Numbered from the stretch's first letter, positions 47,421 to 56,483 are shown. The stretch: DNA of 64,000 nt from Sphingopyxis sp. BE259 (GCF_031457495.1 NZ_JAVDWM010000001.1:124001-188000), one strand, 5' to 3'. Numbers and translations are program-made. Notes: generated by a model from the sequence alone, not told the origin.

Positions 47421-47456
47421 ATGTCGGCGCGTTTCGGATCGTGTCCGCAAAACCGG

Positions 47457-48068
47457 TCAGGCGATGAGCTTTGCGCAGTCGATCATGCGATCGGTCATTT
47501 CTTCCGCGGTCGAGCTCGCTTCACCAGTCAGCCAGCTTCGCAGCATGGCGATCTGCGCCGCGGCAATCCCCGTCGCCCGGATCGACGAAGCCATGCCCGT
47601 GGGCGCCGCGCGCTCGACATGCGGCTGGATAATCTCGGCAAGACGGCGCTGGACAATCGGACCGGCTGACGAATTCAGGATCGTCCGCCCCAGCGATCGC
47701 CGCTCCCATAAATGGCCGATCATGCCGTGGACATAGGGCCGCGCCGCGCGGCCCGATGCCGCGGTGGCGAGCGCCAGCAGGATCGGCTCCATCGCAGCCA
47801 GCAGGATGTCGTCCTTGCTGCGGAAATGTTCGTAGAATGTCGCCCGCCCCACGCCCGCTGCTGCGACCAGATCGGCGATGAGAATCATATCGTATCGCCG
47901 GTCCATGACCAATCCGACAAAGGCTTCGAGAATGGCCTGTCGCGTCCGCACGGCGCGCTGATCGGTGGAGCGTGGCTGGCGCATCGGTTCGGTATAGGCG
48001 GCCAACAGCGATAGCGCGACACCGGGGTTACTGGCGGTCCCGGACATCTGGCGGCAAGAGTCCGGCAT
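47457..48068 (-). CDS. TetR family transcriptional regulator
   Basis: 203 residues from ATG 48068; ATG 48047 and especially ATG 47984 (MRQPRSTDQRAVRTRQAIL), which would put the DNA-binding domain at its usual place near residue 15, are alternatives. The TetR HTH is seen as AILEAFVGLVMDRRYDMILIADLVAAAGVGRATFYEHFRSKDDIL. The C-terminal ligand domain is short and family-typical. Divergent from the VOC gene 82 bases away, which it plausibly controls together with itself; the ligand is unknown. Confidence 0.88.
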   Translation of the reverse strand: MPDSCRQMSGTASNPGVALSLLAAYTEPMRQPRSTDQRAVRTRQAILEAFVGLVMDRRYDMILIADLVAAAGVGRATFYEHFRSKDDILLAAMEPILLALATAASGRAARPYVHGMIGHLWERRSLGRTILNSSAGPIVQRRLAEIIQPHVERAAPTGMASSIRATGIAAAQIAMLRSWLTGEASSTAEEMTDRMIDCAKLIA

Positions 48069-48150
48069 CGCGGCCAGAGGGGCGATTGGGACTCGTCAGT
48101 CAGCGGAAACTGCGCGAGATCGGCACGACGGAAAACAAATCGGAGTCCTC

Positions 48151-48507
48151 ATGTCTGGAAATCATCATGCCGTTGCCATCATTCCCAGCAGCGACCTCGA
48201 CGCGAGCGAGGCTTTTTACAAACGGCTCGGATTCGATGTCACAAGCGACTACGGCCATTATCGCATCCTGGCCGACGGCCGCGGTTGGCATTTGCATTTG
48301 ACGCTGTCGCCCGGCTGGCCGAAGCGTATCGAGGACAATCCCTTCGGCTTGTACCTTTATGTCGATGATGTGGATGCTGTCGCCGCTAGAGTGCGCGAGC
48401 TGATCATCGAGACAGGCAGTCCGAACGCCAAGCCATGGGGCACCTATGAATTTGCGGTGAGCGATCCCAGCGGCCTGCTCGTGCGCGTCGGCCGTGCCAT
48501 AATCTAG
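48151..48507 (+). CDS. VOC superfamily (glyoxalase/bleomycin-resistance-like) protein
   Basis: 118 residues (MSGNHHAVAIIPSSDLDASEAFYKRLGF). It has the paired beta-alpha-beta-beta-beta layout of VOC proteins: SDLDASEAFYKRLGFDVT, WHLHLTLSP, LYLYVDDVDAVAARV, EFAVSDPSGLLVRVGRA. Related proteins bind bleomycin-type antibiotics or act as glyoxalases or dioxygenases; metal ligands are not obvious enough to assign one. Divergent from the TetR gene, so likely its target and possibly part of a resistance or detoxification response. Confidence 0.82.
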   Translation: MSGNHHAVAIIPSSDLDASEAFYKRLGFDVTSDYGHYRILADGRGWHLHLTLSPGWPKRIEDNPFGLYLYVDDVDAVAARVRELIIETGSPNAKPWGTYEFAVSDPSGLLVRVGRAII

Positions 48508-48514
48508 CCCAACG

Positions 48515-48544
48515 AAAAAGGGCGGCCCCATGGGGACCGCCCTT
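48515..48544 (-). terminator. Terminator shared by rplT and the VOC gene
   Basis: AAGGGCGG (48518-48525) pairs with CCGCCCTT (48537-48544) with CCCC/GGGG extending the stem; on the minus strand it is followed by TTTTTCG. It lies 27 bases past the rplT stop and 10 past the VOC stop. Confidence 0.85.
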
Positions 48545-48570
48545 GTTTCTGGTCGCTCGGGCGAGAAGCG

Positions 48571-48936
48571 TCAGGCTGCCTTGGGCAGCGCCGCTTTTGC
48601 CTGGGCGATGATCGTTCCGAAGACATTGCCTTCGTTCATCGCGAGGTCGGCCATGATTTTCCGGTCGAGATCGATCCCGGCCAGCTTCACGCCGTGCATG
48701 AACTGCGAATAGGTCAGACCTTCGGCGCGAACCGCGGCGTTGATGCGCTGGATCCACAGGCCGCGGAAATTGCGCTTCTTAACCTTGCGGTCGCGATAGG
48801 CGTATTGGCCAGCCTTTTCGACCGCCTGCTTGGCGATGCGAATGGTGTTCTTGCGACGGCCATAATAGCCCTTCGCCTGTTCCAATACGCGTTTGTGCTT
48901 GGCGCGCGTGGTGACGCCGCGTTTGATGCGTGACAT
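48571..48936 (-). CDS. rplT: 50S ribosomal protein L20
   Basis: 121 residues ([31 protein letters not shown], short of the limit in the family's usual form). An early 50S assembly protein and, in E. coli, translational repressor of its own operon. Thirteen bases after rpmI. infC is not upstream and pheS is not directly downstream. Confidence 0.97.
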   Translation of the reverse strand: MSRIKRGVTTRAKHKRVLEQAKGYYGRRKNTIRIAKQAVEKAGQYAYRDRKVKKRNFRGLWIQRINAAVRAEGLTYSQFMHGVKLAGIDLDRKIMADLAMNEGNVFGTIIAQAKAALPKAA

Positions 48937-48949
48937 GCCTTAGCGCTCC

Positions 48950-49153
48950 TTACTTCAGGCCGTAGGGCGCCCAGAGGCGCACATGGGCCACATCCGAATC
49001 GCTCAGCACGCTGGTGCCGCGGTTGGTGCGGATATATTTTGCATTGTGGCTGATCAGGCGGTGACGCTTGCCGGCGACGCCGTGCTTCACCTTGCCCGAG
49101 GCGGTGAATTTGAAGCGTTTCTTCACACCGCTCTTGGTCTTCATTTTGGGCAT
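48950..49153 (-). CDS. rpmI: 50S ribosomal protein L35
   Basis: 67 residues from ATG 49153 ([20 protein letters not shown]). The C-terminal [20 protein letters not shown] fits. The GGAG ribosome-binding site precedes. The frame is open upstream to 49276 but only rpmI-like residues begin at 49153. Its leader of about 150 bases may hold an L20-type regulatory structure, which I could not resolve. Confidence 0.97.
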   Translation of the reverse strand: MPKMKTKSGVKKRFKFTASGKVKHGVAGKRHRLISHNAKYIRTNRGTSVLSDSDVAHVRLWAPYGLK

Positions 49154-49300
49154 TTTGGTCTCCTTTGGAAGTCCGTTTGCGTATCGACCTGGCAGCCCTT
49201 GTCGCCAGCCGACACAATCGGAAGCGGGGCGCTTAGGGGGATTCGCCCGGAAATGCAAGCGTTGCGGGGCGGCCAACGCATCTGGCCCATCGCCGCCGGA

Positions 49301-50083
49301 TCAATGGTGGCAGGCGAGCCCTTCGATCACGTCTTCGAGCCGCGCCGGATCACCCAATGCGATGACATGACCCTGACTGTCGGCGTTGAGCGGATCGCCG
49401 TTCCAGTCGCACATCGTCCCGCCGGCGCCCTCGACAACCGGGACCAGCGCAGCAAAATCGTGGAGTTTCAGTCCCGCCTCGACCACCAGATCGACGTGCC
49501 CGCTCGCGAGCAGGCCGTAATTATAGCAGTCGCCGCCGAAAATCAGCCGTTTGTGCGCGGTCTGCGCTGCGAGCGCCATGAAATGCTCGGCATCATGGTC
49601 GGCGAAATATTGCGGGCCGGTGGTCGCCAGCGTCGCATCGGCCAGCGCGCGGCAAGGGCGAGTGCGCGCCGGTTGGCCGTTGAACAGGGTCGGCTGTCCC
49701 AGCGCGCCGACCCAGCGCTCGCCGCTGATCGGCTGGTCGATGATGCCCAGGATCGGCCATCCGTCCTGGAGCAGCGCGATCAGGGTACCGAAAATCGGCC
49801 GCCCGGCCATGAAGCTGACGGTGCCGTCGATCGGATCGAGCACCCATTGGCGCACCGCATCGGGGCGCTCCGCACCATATTCCTCGCCGATGATCCCGTC
49901 GCGCGGTGCTTCGGCATCCAGCAGACGGCGCATCGCGGCTTCGGCAGTGCGGTCGGCCTCGGTCACCGGCGAGGCATCGGCCTTGGCTTCATGGGCAAAG
50001 GCGGCGCGGAACAGCGGGCGGATGGCGGCGCCGGCGGCGTCGGCAAGGGCGTTGGCAAGCGCAAGGTCAGAGGTAATCGACAC
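49301..50083 (-). CDS. hisN: Inositol monophosphatase-family (HisN-like) phosphatase
   Basis: 260 residues. Metal-binding motifs: Glu in GIIGEEYG, and WVLDPIDGTVSF with DPIDGT. The C-terminal GLKLHDFAALVPVVEGAGGTMCDWNG resembles HisN (histidinol-phosphatase) more than inositol monophosphatase, where W-D-x-A-A is found. Likely step: histidinol phosphate to histidinol, but sugar-phosphate substrates are possible. It follows prs on the minus strand after eight bases, and prs supplies PRPP to histidine synthesis, which supports the HisN reading. Confidence 0.85.
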   Translation of the reverse strand: MSITSDLALANALADAAGAAIRPLFRAAFAHEAKADASPVTEADRTAEAAMRRLLDAEAPRDGIIGEEYGAERPDAVRQWVLDPIDGTVSFMAGRPIFGTLIALLQDGWPILGIIDQPISGERWVGALGQPTLFNGQPARTRPCRALADATLATTGPQYFADHDAEHFMALAAQTAHKRLIFGGDCYNYGLLASGHVDLVVEAGLKLHDFAALVPVVEGAGGTMCDWNGDPLNADSQGHVIALGDPARLEDVIEGLACHH

Positions 50084-50091
50084 GCTTCAGG

Positions 50092-51027
50092 TCAATCGAA
50101 AAGCGACGACACGCTCGATTCGTCGGCGATGCGCTTGATCGCCTCGCCGAGCAGCGGCGCGACGGTCAGCGCGCGGACCTTGGCGCTGTCGTTGACCGCA
50201 TCGGTCGGCTGGATCGAGTCGGTGATCACCAGCTCGGTCAGCTCGCTCGCCTCGACGCGCGCGACCGCGCCGCCCGACAGCACGCCATGGGTGCAATAAG
50301 CGACGACGCCCTCGGCGCCCGCGGCCTTCAGCGCCCCGGCGGCGTTGCACAGCGTGCCCGCCGAATCGACGATGTCGTCGATCAGGATGCAAAAGCGCCC
50401 CTTCACGTCGCCGATGATGTTCATCACTTCGGATTCGCCAGCGCGTTCACGGCGCTTGTCGACGATCGCCAGCGGCGCGTTGTCGAGCCGCTTGGCCAGT
50501 GCGCGGGCGCGCACCACACCGCCGACGTCGGGCGACACGACCATCAGATTCTTGCCCGCAAAGCGCGCCTGAATATCGGCGCTCATCACCGGCGCGGCAT
50601 AGAGATTGTCGGTCGGGATGTCGAAAAAGCCCTGGATCTGTCCGGCGTGCAGATCGATCGCCAGCACGCGGTCGGCACCCGAGGTGGTGATCAGATTGGC
50701 GACCAGCTTGGCCGAGATCGGCGTGCGCGGGCCGGGTTTGCGGTCCTGGCGGGCATAGCCGAAATAGGGGACGACGGCGGTGATGCGTTTCGCCGACGCG
50801 CGGCGCAGCGCATCGGTGATGATCAGCAATTCCATCAGATTGTCGTTGGCGGGGAAGTTGGTCGGCTGGACGATGAAGACATCTTGGCCGCGGACATTTT
50901 CATGGATTTCGACGAACACTTCCTCGTCGGCAAAGCGGCGCACGCTGGTGTCGGTCAGCGGCAGTTCCAGATAGTCCGCGATCGCGCGGGCGAGGGGCAG
51001 GTTGCTGTTGCCGGAGATCAGTTTCAT
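50092..51027 (-). CDS. prs: Ribose-phosphate pyrophosphokinase
   Basis: 311 residues from ATG 51027 ([20 protein letters not shown]), usual size. It makes PRPP from ribose 5-phosphate and ATP for nucleotides, histidine, tryptophan and NAD. Conserved: FVQPTN-like [36 protein letters not shown] and the PRPP loop [14 protein letters not shown]. The frame is open upstream to 51267 without homology. Confidence 0.97.
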   Translation of the reverse strand: MKLISGNSNLPLARAIADYLELPLTDTSVRRFADEEVFVEIHENVRGQDVFIVQPTNFPANDNLMELLIITDALRRASAKRITAVVPYFGYARQDRKPGPRTPISAKLVANLITTSGADRVLAIDLHAGQIQGFFDIPTDNLYAAPVMSADIQARFAGKNLMVVSPDVGGVVRARALAKRLDNAPLAIVDKRRERAGESEVMNIIGDVKGRFCILIDDIVDSAGTLCNAAGALKAAGAEGVVAYCTHGVLSGGAVARVEASELTELVITDSIQPTDAVNDSAKVRALTVAPLLGEAIKRIADESSVSSLFD

Positions 51028-51134
51028 GGGGTGCGCGGCCCTTTCGCGGCGGAATAGGATTGCGCGCCCCTTAGCCAGCGGGGGGCGATAGGGGAAGAGG
51101 GCATCTTGCGTTGTCGCGCCGCGTGCGCGCCACG

Positions 51135-51917
51135 CTACAGCCATCCAGCCGCGCGCAGCACCGGCATCATGTCGCGCGCCACCGGCACCTCGTGCCCGCC
51201 GGTCAGCGTCAGGATGGCGGTGCGGCCGTCGCGGCGCACCGCCGCGATCGCCGAGCGCGTCACCCACCAGCTGCGATGCACGTGCAGACCATCGCTGTCG
51301 CCCAGCCGTTCGATCGCATCGCGCATCCGCATAAGCACCAACTCCTCGCGGCCGTCGCCGACGACGCGCACATAATGATCCTCGCCCTTGAGCGCGCGCA
51401 CCGGGCCGAAACCGGGCGCGAGCGGCAAGGCCGGGTTCAGGGAGGCTGCGGTGCCGCCGTGGGTTGCTGCGGCAGCGGGTTCCGGCGTCGGGGGCGCTGC
51501 CGGGGACGCTTTCTGTTCGGGATCAGCGGCAGGGCGGAACAGCAGATACATCGCGCCGTAGATGATCACTCCGATCACCAGCACTTGCAGATAGAGCGGA
51601 CCCAGCACGGGCGATTGCAGCGCCTGACCTATCGAAGCCCGTCGCCACAGCAGCATGACGAGCAAGGTCATCGGCAGCGCGCCGACGATCAGCCCCAGCG
51701 CAATGGTGACGGCATAGGGGATGCGCGCCGCCTCGGCGAGCCAGCGCGCGACGGCGCCGAGGCCGCCGAAGATCGGATAACCACACAGGATCATCAGCGG
51801 CCACAGGATCAATCGCTGGACCAGCGGCAGTTCATAACTGCCGAACGGGCCGATCAGCGCGAGGATGATCCCGGCAACAATCATCAGGAACGTTTCGATT
51901 ATGATCCGCCTCGCCAT
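51135..51917 (-). CDS. Membrane-anchored LytTR-domain transcriptional regulator
   Basis: 260 residues from ATG 51917 ([16 protein letters not shown]); upstream in-frame extension to 52070 looks non-coding. Four membrane segments fill residues 8-160 ([59 protein letters not shown]). A Pro/Ala linker leads to a LytTR DNA-binding domain at the C terminus: [17 protein letters not shown], then [16 protein letters not shown] and [12 protein letters not shown]. LytTR proteins bind 9-bp direct repeats. Divergent from the DUF2306 gene with about 145 bases between, its probable target. Confidence 0.87.
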   Translation of the reverse strand: MARRIIIETFLMIVAGIILALIGPFGSYELPLVQRLILWPLMILCGYPIFGGLGAVARWLAEAARIPYAVTIALGLIVGALPMTLLVMLLWRRASIGQALQSPVLGPLYLQVLVIGVIIYGAMYLLFRPAADPEQKASPAAPPTPEPAAAATHGGTAASLNPALPLAPGFGPVRALKGEDHYVRVVGDGREELVLMRMRDAIERLGDSDGLHVHRSWWVTRSAIAAVRRDGRTAILTLTGGHEVPVARDMMPVLRAAGWL

Positions 51918-52062
51918 AAAGCCGGTCTGACCGCCGGTTGGCGCTTCGTCAATTGGCAGAAGGGCCGGATTCGCGAAGATTTCGGCCGTCTCGGCGAAGT
52001 CCCGATTGCCCGTGAACGACCATCGGGCATCTGGGGTGCATCGACCAGCAAGGAAATGTCCG

Positions 52063-52560
52063 ATGACCACCCACGCCGCCGCCTCGCCGATCCACCGTCA
52101 CGCCTCCGTCTTGCGCGCGGTCGTCGCGACCGCCGCGGTCACCGCGGCAGTGCTGGCGCTCGGTTATCTGATGCGCGGGCAGGGCGAGTATCGCACCCCC
52201 GCCTGGGCGCTGTGGATCCATCTGGGCACGGTGATCCCCGCGGTGCCGCTGGGCGCCTTTGTGTTGTGGGCGCCCAAGGGCACCCGCGGGCACAAGGCGG
52301 CGGGGCGGGTGTGGGCGCTGCTGATGCTGGTGACTGCGATCGACAGCTTCTGGATCCGCGGGCTGACCGGGGGCATCGGGCCGATCCATATCTTTTCGGT
52401 GATCACCCTCTATTCGATTCCGATGGGCATCTGGCACATTCGCCGCGGCAATGTGGCCGCGCATCAGCGCGCCATGCGCGGCGTCTATATCGGACTGATC
52501 GTCGCGGGTGTCTTTGCGATGATGCCGGGCCGCTTCCTCGCCCACCTCGCCTTTGGCTGA
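52063..52560 (+). CDS. DUF2306 family membrane protein
   Basis: 165 residues, ATG 52063 with AAGGAA ahead; an upstream ATG at 52006 is not needed. Four predicted membrane segments; WALWIHLGTVIPAVPLGAFVLW, then HKAAGRVWALLMLVTAIDSFWIRG and HIFSVITLYSIPMGIWHIRRGNVAAHQRAMRGVYIGL, the DUF2306 pattern with conserved histidines that could bind heme or metal. The function is unknown. Divergent LytTR regulator next door suggests joint control. Confidence 0.82.
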   Translation: MTTHAAASPIHRHASVLRAVVATAAVTAAVLALGYLMRGQGEYRTPAWALWIHLGTVIPAVPLGAFVLWAPKGTRGHKAAGRVWALLMLVTAIDSFWIRGLTGGIGPIHIFSVITLYSIPMGIWHIRRGNVAAHQRAMRGVYIGLIVAGVFAMMPGRFLAHLAFG

Positions 52561-52599
52561 GGTTTGCAATCGCGGCGACCGGGGGTAAGGCTCGGCGGC

Positions 52600-54267
52600 A
52601 TGAACGACGCCGCTCCAACGCTCACCATCGTGCTGGCCCAGATGACGCAGGCGGTCGGCGATCTTGCCGCCAATGCCGACGCGATGCGCGCGGTGCGGGC
52701 GCGGCATAGGCAAGCCGACCTGATCCTCTATCCCGAATTGCAATTGATCGGTTATCCGCCAGAGGACCTGGTGTTGAAGCCCGCGCTTGCCGAGCGGGCC
52801 GCGGAACTGCTCGCCGAACTCGCCGCGGATACCGCCGACGGCGGTCCGGCGATGCTCGTCGGGTCGGTCGAGCGAGACGGCGATGCGCTCTATAATATCA
52901 TTGCGTTGCTCGATGGCGGCCGGATCGTCGCGACGCGGCGCAAGCATGAATTGCCCAATTACGGCACTTTCGACGAAAAGCGCGTTTTCGCTCCCGGTCC
53001 GCTCCCCGACATCGTCGAATGGCGCGGGATCAAGCTGGGCCTGCCGATCTGCGAGGACGGCTGGTTGCCCAAAGTGTCGCGGCATCTGGCCAATCAAGGC
53101 GCAGAACTGCTGATCTCGGTCAACGGCAGTCCCTATGAGATCGACAAGGACGAACGGCGGTTGAGCCAGGTGTTTGCGGGCCGGGTTGCCGAAACCGGCC
53201 TGCCATTGATCTTTCTCAACCGCATCGGCGGGCAGGACGAACTGGTGTTCGACGGCTGTTCGTTCGTGCTCAATGCTGACGGTGCTACCGCGCACCGGCT
53301 GACCGATTGGGACGCCGAGGAGCGCGTCACGCGCTGGGCCAAGGAGTCCGACGGCTGGGTGTGCGAAGCGGGCGCGATCGCCGAATGGGAGGCGCACCCG
53401 GCCGACATCTATAGCGCGATGATCCTAAGCCTGCGCGACTATGTGACGCGCAACCGCTTTCCCGGCGTCGTGCTCGGGCTGTCGGGCGGGATCGATTCGG
53501 CGATCTGCGCCGCGATCGCCGCCGACGCGCTGGGCCCCGACCGGGTGTGGTGCGTGATGATGCCCAGCCGCTTCACCAGCCAGGCGAGTCTCGACGATGC
53601 CGCGGGCTGCGCCGCGATGATCGGGTGCCGGCTCGACACGATCCCGATCGTCCCCGCGGTCGAGGCGTTCGACACGATGCTGGCGGGCAGCTTTGCCGAT
53701 GTCGAGGTCGACATCACCGAGGAAAATGTCCAGTCGCGCATCCGCGGCGTGACGCTGATGGCGCTATCGAACAAATTCGGGCCGATGTTGCTGACCACGG
53801 GTAACAAGAGCGAGATGAGCGTCGGTTATGCGACGATCTATGGTGACATGGCGGGCGGCTATAACCCGCTCAAGGACGCCTATAAGATGACGGTGTTCGC
53901 GGTCGCGAAATGGCGCAATGACAATGTGCCGCGGCTGTCGCTTAACCCGGTGGCCCCGGTGATGCCTGACAGCATCATCACCAAGCCGCCGAGCGCCGAA
54001 CTGCGCCCCGACCAGAAGGACGAGGACAGTCTGCCGCCCTATGCCGATCTTGACCGCATGCTGCACATGCTGGTCGAGGAGGAAGCGAGCGTCGACGATG
54101 TCGTGGCGCGGCATGGTTTCGACCGCGATGCGGTGGCGCGGATCGAACGGCTACTGATGCTCGCCGAATATAAGCGGCGTCAGGCGCCCCCGGGGGTCAA
54201 GCTGTCGACGCGCAATTTCGGTCGCGACCGGCGCTATCCGATCACCCACGGCTTTCGAACGGCCTAG
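52600..54267 (+). CDS. nadE: Glutamine-dependent NAD+ synthetase
   Basis: 555 residues. N-terminal nitrilase-like glutaminase domain (to about 270) with the Glu-Lys-Cys triad in YPELQLIGYPPEDL, RKHELPNYGTFDEKR and GLPICEDGW. C-terminal ATP-pyrophosphatase synthetase with GLSGGIDSAICAA (SGGxDS P-loop) and TTGNKSEMSVGYATIYGDMAGGYNPLKD. It amidates nicotinic acid adenine dinucleotide to NAD+ with glutamine nitrogen. ATG 52600 has GGGGGTAAGG upstream. Confidence 0.97.
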   Translation: MNDAAPTLTIVLAQMTQAVGDLAANADAMRAVRARHRQADLILYPELQLIGYPPEDLVLKPALAERAAELLAELAADTADGGPAMLVGSVERDGDALYNIIALLDGGRIVATRRKHELPNYGTFDEKRVFAPGPLPDIVEWRGIKLGLPICEDGWLPKVSRHLANQGAELLISVNGSPYEIDKDERRLSQVFAGRVAETGLPLIFLNRIGGQDELVFDGCSFVLNADGATAHRLTDWDAEERVTRWAKESDGWVCEAGAIAEWEAHPADIYSAMILSLRDYVTRNRFPGVVLGLSGGIDSAICAAIAADALGPDRVWCVMMPSRFTSQASLDDAAGCAAMIGCRLDTIPIVPAVEAFDTMLAGSFADVEVDITEENVQSRIRGVTLMALSNKFGPMLLTTGNKSEMSVGYATIYGDMAGGYNPLKDAYKMTVFAVAKWRNDNVPRLSLNPVAPVMPDSIITKPPSAELRPDQKDEDSLPPYADLDRMLHMLVEEEASVDDVVARHGFDRDAVARIERLLMLAEYKRRQAPPGVKLSTRNFGRDRRYPITHGFRTA

Positions 54268-54355
54268 CGGGCACCGGTACGTCGGCGCGGCTTCGCCACC
54301 GCTTGGGGCGACGCTAGACCACCCTGATCGGGGGCTTGCCAAAAGGGAGCGGGAG

Positions 54356-54787
54356 ATGGGGTTTCTGGGACAGTCGGCGTCGCCGCAGCGGGCCGAACGG
54401 GCGCTCGACGTGCTACGCGTTACCGTCGCGCTGCTGATTTTGATCCACGGGCTTTTTCGTCTCGTCGCCGGCGGTGTGGCACCGTTCGGCGTCTGGCTGG
54501 AAAGCCAGGGTTTTCCGATGGGTTTTGGCTGGGCGCTGGCGGTCACCTTGTTCGAACTGACCGGCCCGATCTTGATGCTGATCCGTCGCTGGACCAGCTT
54601 CGCCGCGCTGGGCCATGCCGCGATCCTGACGCTCGGTATGCTGCTGGTGCATCGGCCCTTCGGCTGGTTCGTGGTCGGGGCAGGGCGCAATGGAATGGAA
54701 TATAGCGTGATTCTGATCGTGTCGTTGCTCAGCATAGCCTGGGCCTATTGGCCGCCGCGCGGCGCGGTGCCGAAGCAGGAGCGTTGA
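54356..54787 (+). CDS. Small DoxX-like membrane protein
   Basis: 143 residues, ATG 54356 with AAGGGAGCGGGAG ahead. Four hydrophobic segments: VTVALLILIHGLFRLVAGG, WALAVTLFELTGPILMLI, ALGHAAILTLGMLLV and SVILIVSLLSIAWAYW. The layout and an N-terminal RVTVALLILIHG recall DoxX family proteins. Function unknown; the next gene follows after 4 bases, so they form a small operon. Confidence 0.65.
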   Translation: MGFLGQSASPQRAERALDVLRVTVALLILIHGLFRLVAGGVAPFGVWLESQGFPMGFGWALAVTLFELTGPILMLIRRWTSFAALGHAAILTLGMLLVHRPFGWFVVGAGRNGMEYSVILIVSLLSIAWAYWPPRGAVPKQER

Positions 54788-54791
54788 GGAC

Positions 54792-54995
54792 TTGGCGAAC
54801 TGGCTGACCGGAATTGGCTATGTGCTGTCGATCGTCAGCGTCGCGTTGCTGGCCTGGGTCGCCTGGCCCGCGCGCGATGAAGATCGCGCGCTGGCGGGGG
54901 CAGTGATCGCAGGCGCGGCGCTGTCGGTGGTTGGCATGGCGCTACGCTGGGCCGCCCACATCGCGATGAACCGCAAGATCGCCGAAGACGACTGA
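54792..54995 (+). CDS. Small hypothetical membrane protein
   Basis: 67 residues from a TTG start (with GAGGA ahead). Two membrane segments (WLTGIGYVLSIVSVALLAWVA and ALAGAVIAGAALSVVGMAL) joined by a short DEDR loop, with a charged C terminus (NRKIAEDD). No family recognised. Four bases after the DoxX-like gene and 32 bases before gltX. Confidence 0.6.
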   Translation: MANWLTGIGYVLSIVSVALLAWVAWPARDEDRALAGAVIAGAALSVVGMALRWAAHIAMNRKIAEDD

Positions 54996-55027
54996 CGGCG
55001 GCCGATTATGCGGTTATAGGCGCGGCG

Positions 55028-56338
55028 ATGACTGTCGTGACCCGCTTCGCCCCTTCGCCGACCGGCACCCTGCATGTCGGCAATGTCCGCACCGCGCTCC
55101 ATAATTTTCTGTGGGCGAAAAAGCATGGCGGGCGCTTCCTGCTGCGGATCGACGATACCGACCTGGAGCGGTCGAAAGAAGAGCATGTCGATGCGATCCG
55201 CGCCGACCTGGCGTGGCTGGGCTTCGACATCGATGGCGAGGAACGCCAGTCGGCGCGGTTCGCGCTGTACGAGGCTGAATTCGACAAGTTGAAGGCCGCG
55301 GGGCGGGCCTATGCCTGCTATGAAACCCCCGAAGAACTCGACATCCGGCGCAAGATTCTGCTCTCGCGCGGGTTGCCGCCGGTGTATGAGCGTAAAGCCG
55401 CCGACGCGCCGGTGCCGGAGGGCGTGGCGCCGCACTGGCGCTTCCGCCTCGACCATGATGCACCGATCGAATGGACCGATATGGTTCGTGGTGATCAGCA
55501 TTTCGAACCGAAAACCATGTCGGATCCGGTGGTCCGCCGCGCCGACGGCAGCTGGCTCTATCTGCTGCCGAGCGTGATCGACGACATAGCGATGGGGATT
55601 ACCCATGTCGTGCGCGGCGAGGATCATGTGTCGAATACCGCGGCGCAGATCCAGATGTTCGACGCGCTGGGCGCTGTGCCGCCGCGCTTCGCCCATGAGG
55701 CGTTGCTCGTTGGCACCGAGGGCAAATTGTCGAAACGGCTCGGTTCGCTCGGCATGGCCAGCCTGCGCGATGCCGGGATCGAGCCGATCGCGCTAGCGGC
55801 TTTGCTCGCGCGGCTGGGAACCAGCGATCCCGTCGAGCCGGTGACCAGCCTGGCGCCGCTGATCGAGCATATCGATTTTGCGCGCTTCGGCCGCGCCCCG
55901 GCGCGGTTCGACGAGGCCGAGCTGGCGTTGCTCAACCAGAAGATTTTGCATCATACCGACCATGATGCAGTCGCGGACCGCCTGCCCGCCGCGATCACCG
56001 CGGCGCGCTGGCATGCGATTCGCCCGAACCTGATGACGGTTGCGGAAGCCCTGGACTGGGTGCCGGTGTTCGAGGGACCGTTGCCGCCGCCGCCGGTCGA
56101 GGACGCCGACCGGCCGGTGCTCGCCGCCGCTGCCGCCGCGGCGCCCGCGATCGACTGGAACGCCGATCCTTGGCACGCGGTGACTGCCGCGGTGAAAGCG
56201 GCGACGGGGGCCAAGGGCCGGGCGTTGTTCCTGCCGCTTCGCCGCGCGCTGACGGGCCGCGACCATGGTCCCGACATGGCCGAATTGCTGCCGCTGATCG
56301 CCAAGGATCAGGCGGTCACGCGGCTGGCTGCCGCCTAA
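55028..56338 (+). CDS. gltX: Glutamate--tRNA ligase
   Basis: 436 residues, the short GluRS form that lacks the large C-terminal anticodon domain of E. coli-type enzymes. Class I motifs: HIGH-like HVGN in APSPTGTLHVGNVRTALHNF and KLSKR in GTEGKLSKRLGSLG. It attaches glutamate to tRNA-Glu, and in alphaproteobacteria it may also charge tRNA-Gln for amidation. Translation start at 55028 is clear. Confidence 0.95.
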   Translation: MTVVTRFAPSPTGTLHVGNVRTALHNFLWAKKHGGRFLLRIDDTDLERSKEEHVDAIRADLAWLGFDIDGEERQSARFALYEAEFDKLKAAGRAYACYETPEELDIRRKILLSRGLPPVYERKAADAPVPEGVAPHWRFRLDHDAPIEWTDMVRGDQHFEPKTMSDPVVRRADGSWLYLLPSVIDDIAMGITHVVRGEDHVSNTAAQIQMFDALGAVPPRFAHEALLVGTEGKLSKRLGSLGMASLRDAGIEPIALAALLARLGTSDPVEPVTSLAPLIEHIDFARFGRAPARFDEAELALLNQKILHHTDHDAVADRLPAAITAARWHAIRPNLMTVAEALDWVPVFEGPLPPPPVEDADRPVLAAAAAAAPAIDWNADPWHAVTAAVKAATGAKGRALFLPLRRALTGRDHGPDMAELLPLIAKDQAVTRLAAA

Positions 56339-56381
56339 CCGACCCACGAAAAAGCGTCGCTGTTCTTGCCTACCGGGCCAC

Positions 56382-56411
56382 TTGACAAAAGTGGTGATGA
56401 TATACTATCAC
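56382..56411 (+). promoter_or_regulatory. Promoter/operator region of tonB with palindrome
   Basis: TTGACA at 56382-56387 and an 18-base imperfect palindrome GTGATGATATACTATCAC at 56394-56411 that includes TATACT. The TTGACA-to-TATACT spacing (13) is short, TTGACA-to-TACTAT is 15; the palindrome therefore probably covers the -10 and acts as an operator. Regulator unknown. Confidence 0.5.
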
Positions 56412-56483
56412 TGAAGCCTGACTTGGCCGACAACGGTGGTCGAAACACGGCGGGGCCGGGTCTGACAGGCAAGGAGAGATGCC

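Larger units (their letters stand above)
47150..47456. other. 307-base gap between AraC and TetR regulator genes
   Basis: No ORF called. It carries the AraC promoter region on the minus strand, a plus-strand promoter-like pair near 47191-47221, a small hairpin ATGGTTTCC/GGAACCAT near 47355-47375, and a long GAAA-tetraloop hairpin at 47381-47410. See the small-RNA candidate. Confidence 0.5.

Noticed and set aside
56382-56406. TTGACA plus TATACT as an ordinary sigma-70 promoter for tonB
   Set aside because: The spacing is only 13 bases; the palindrome reading is preferred, with the -10 uncertain.
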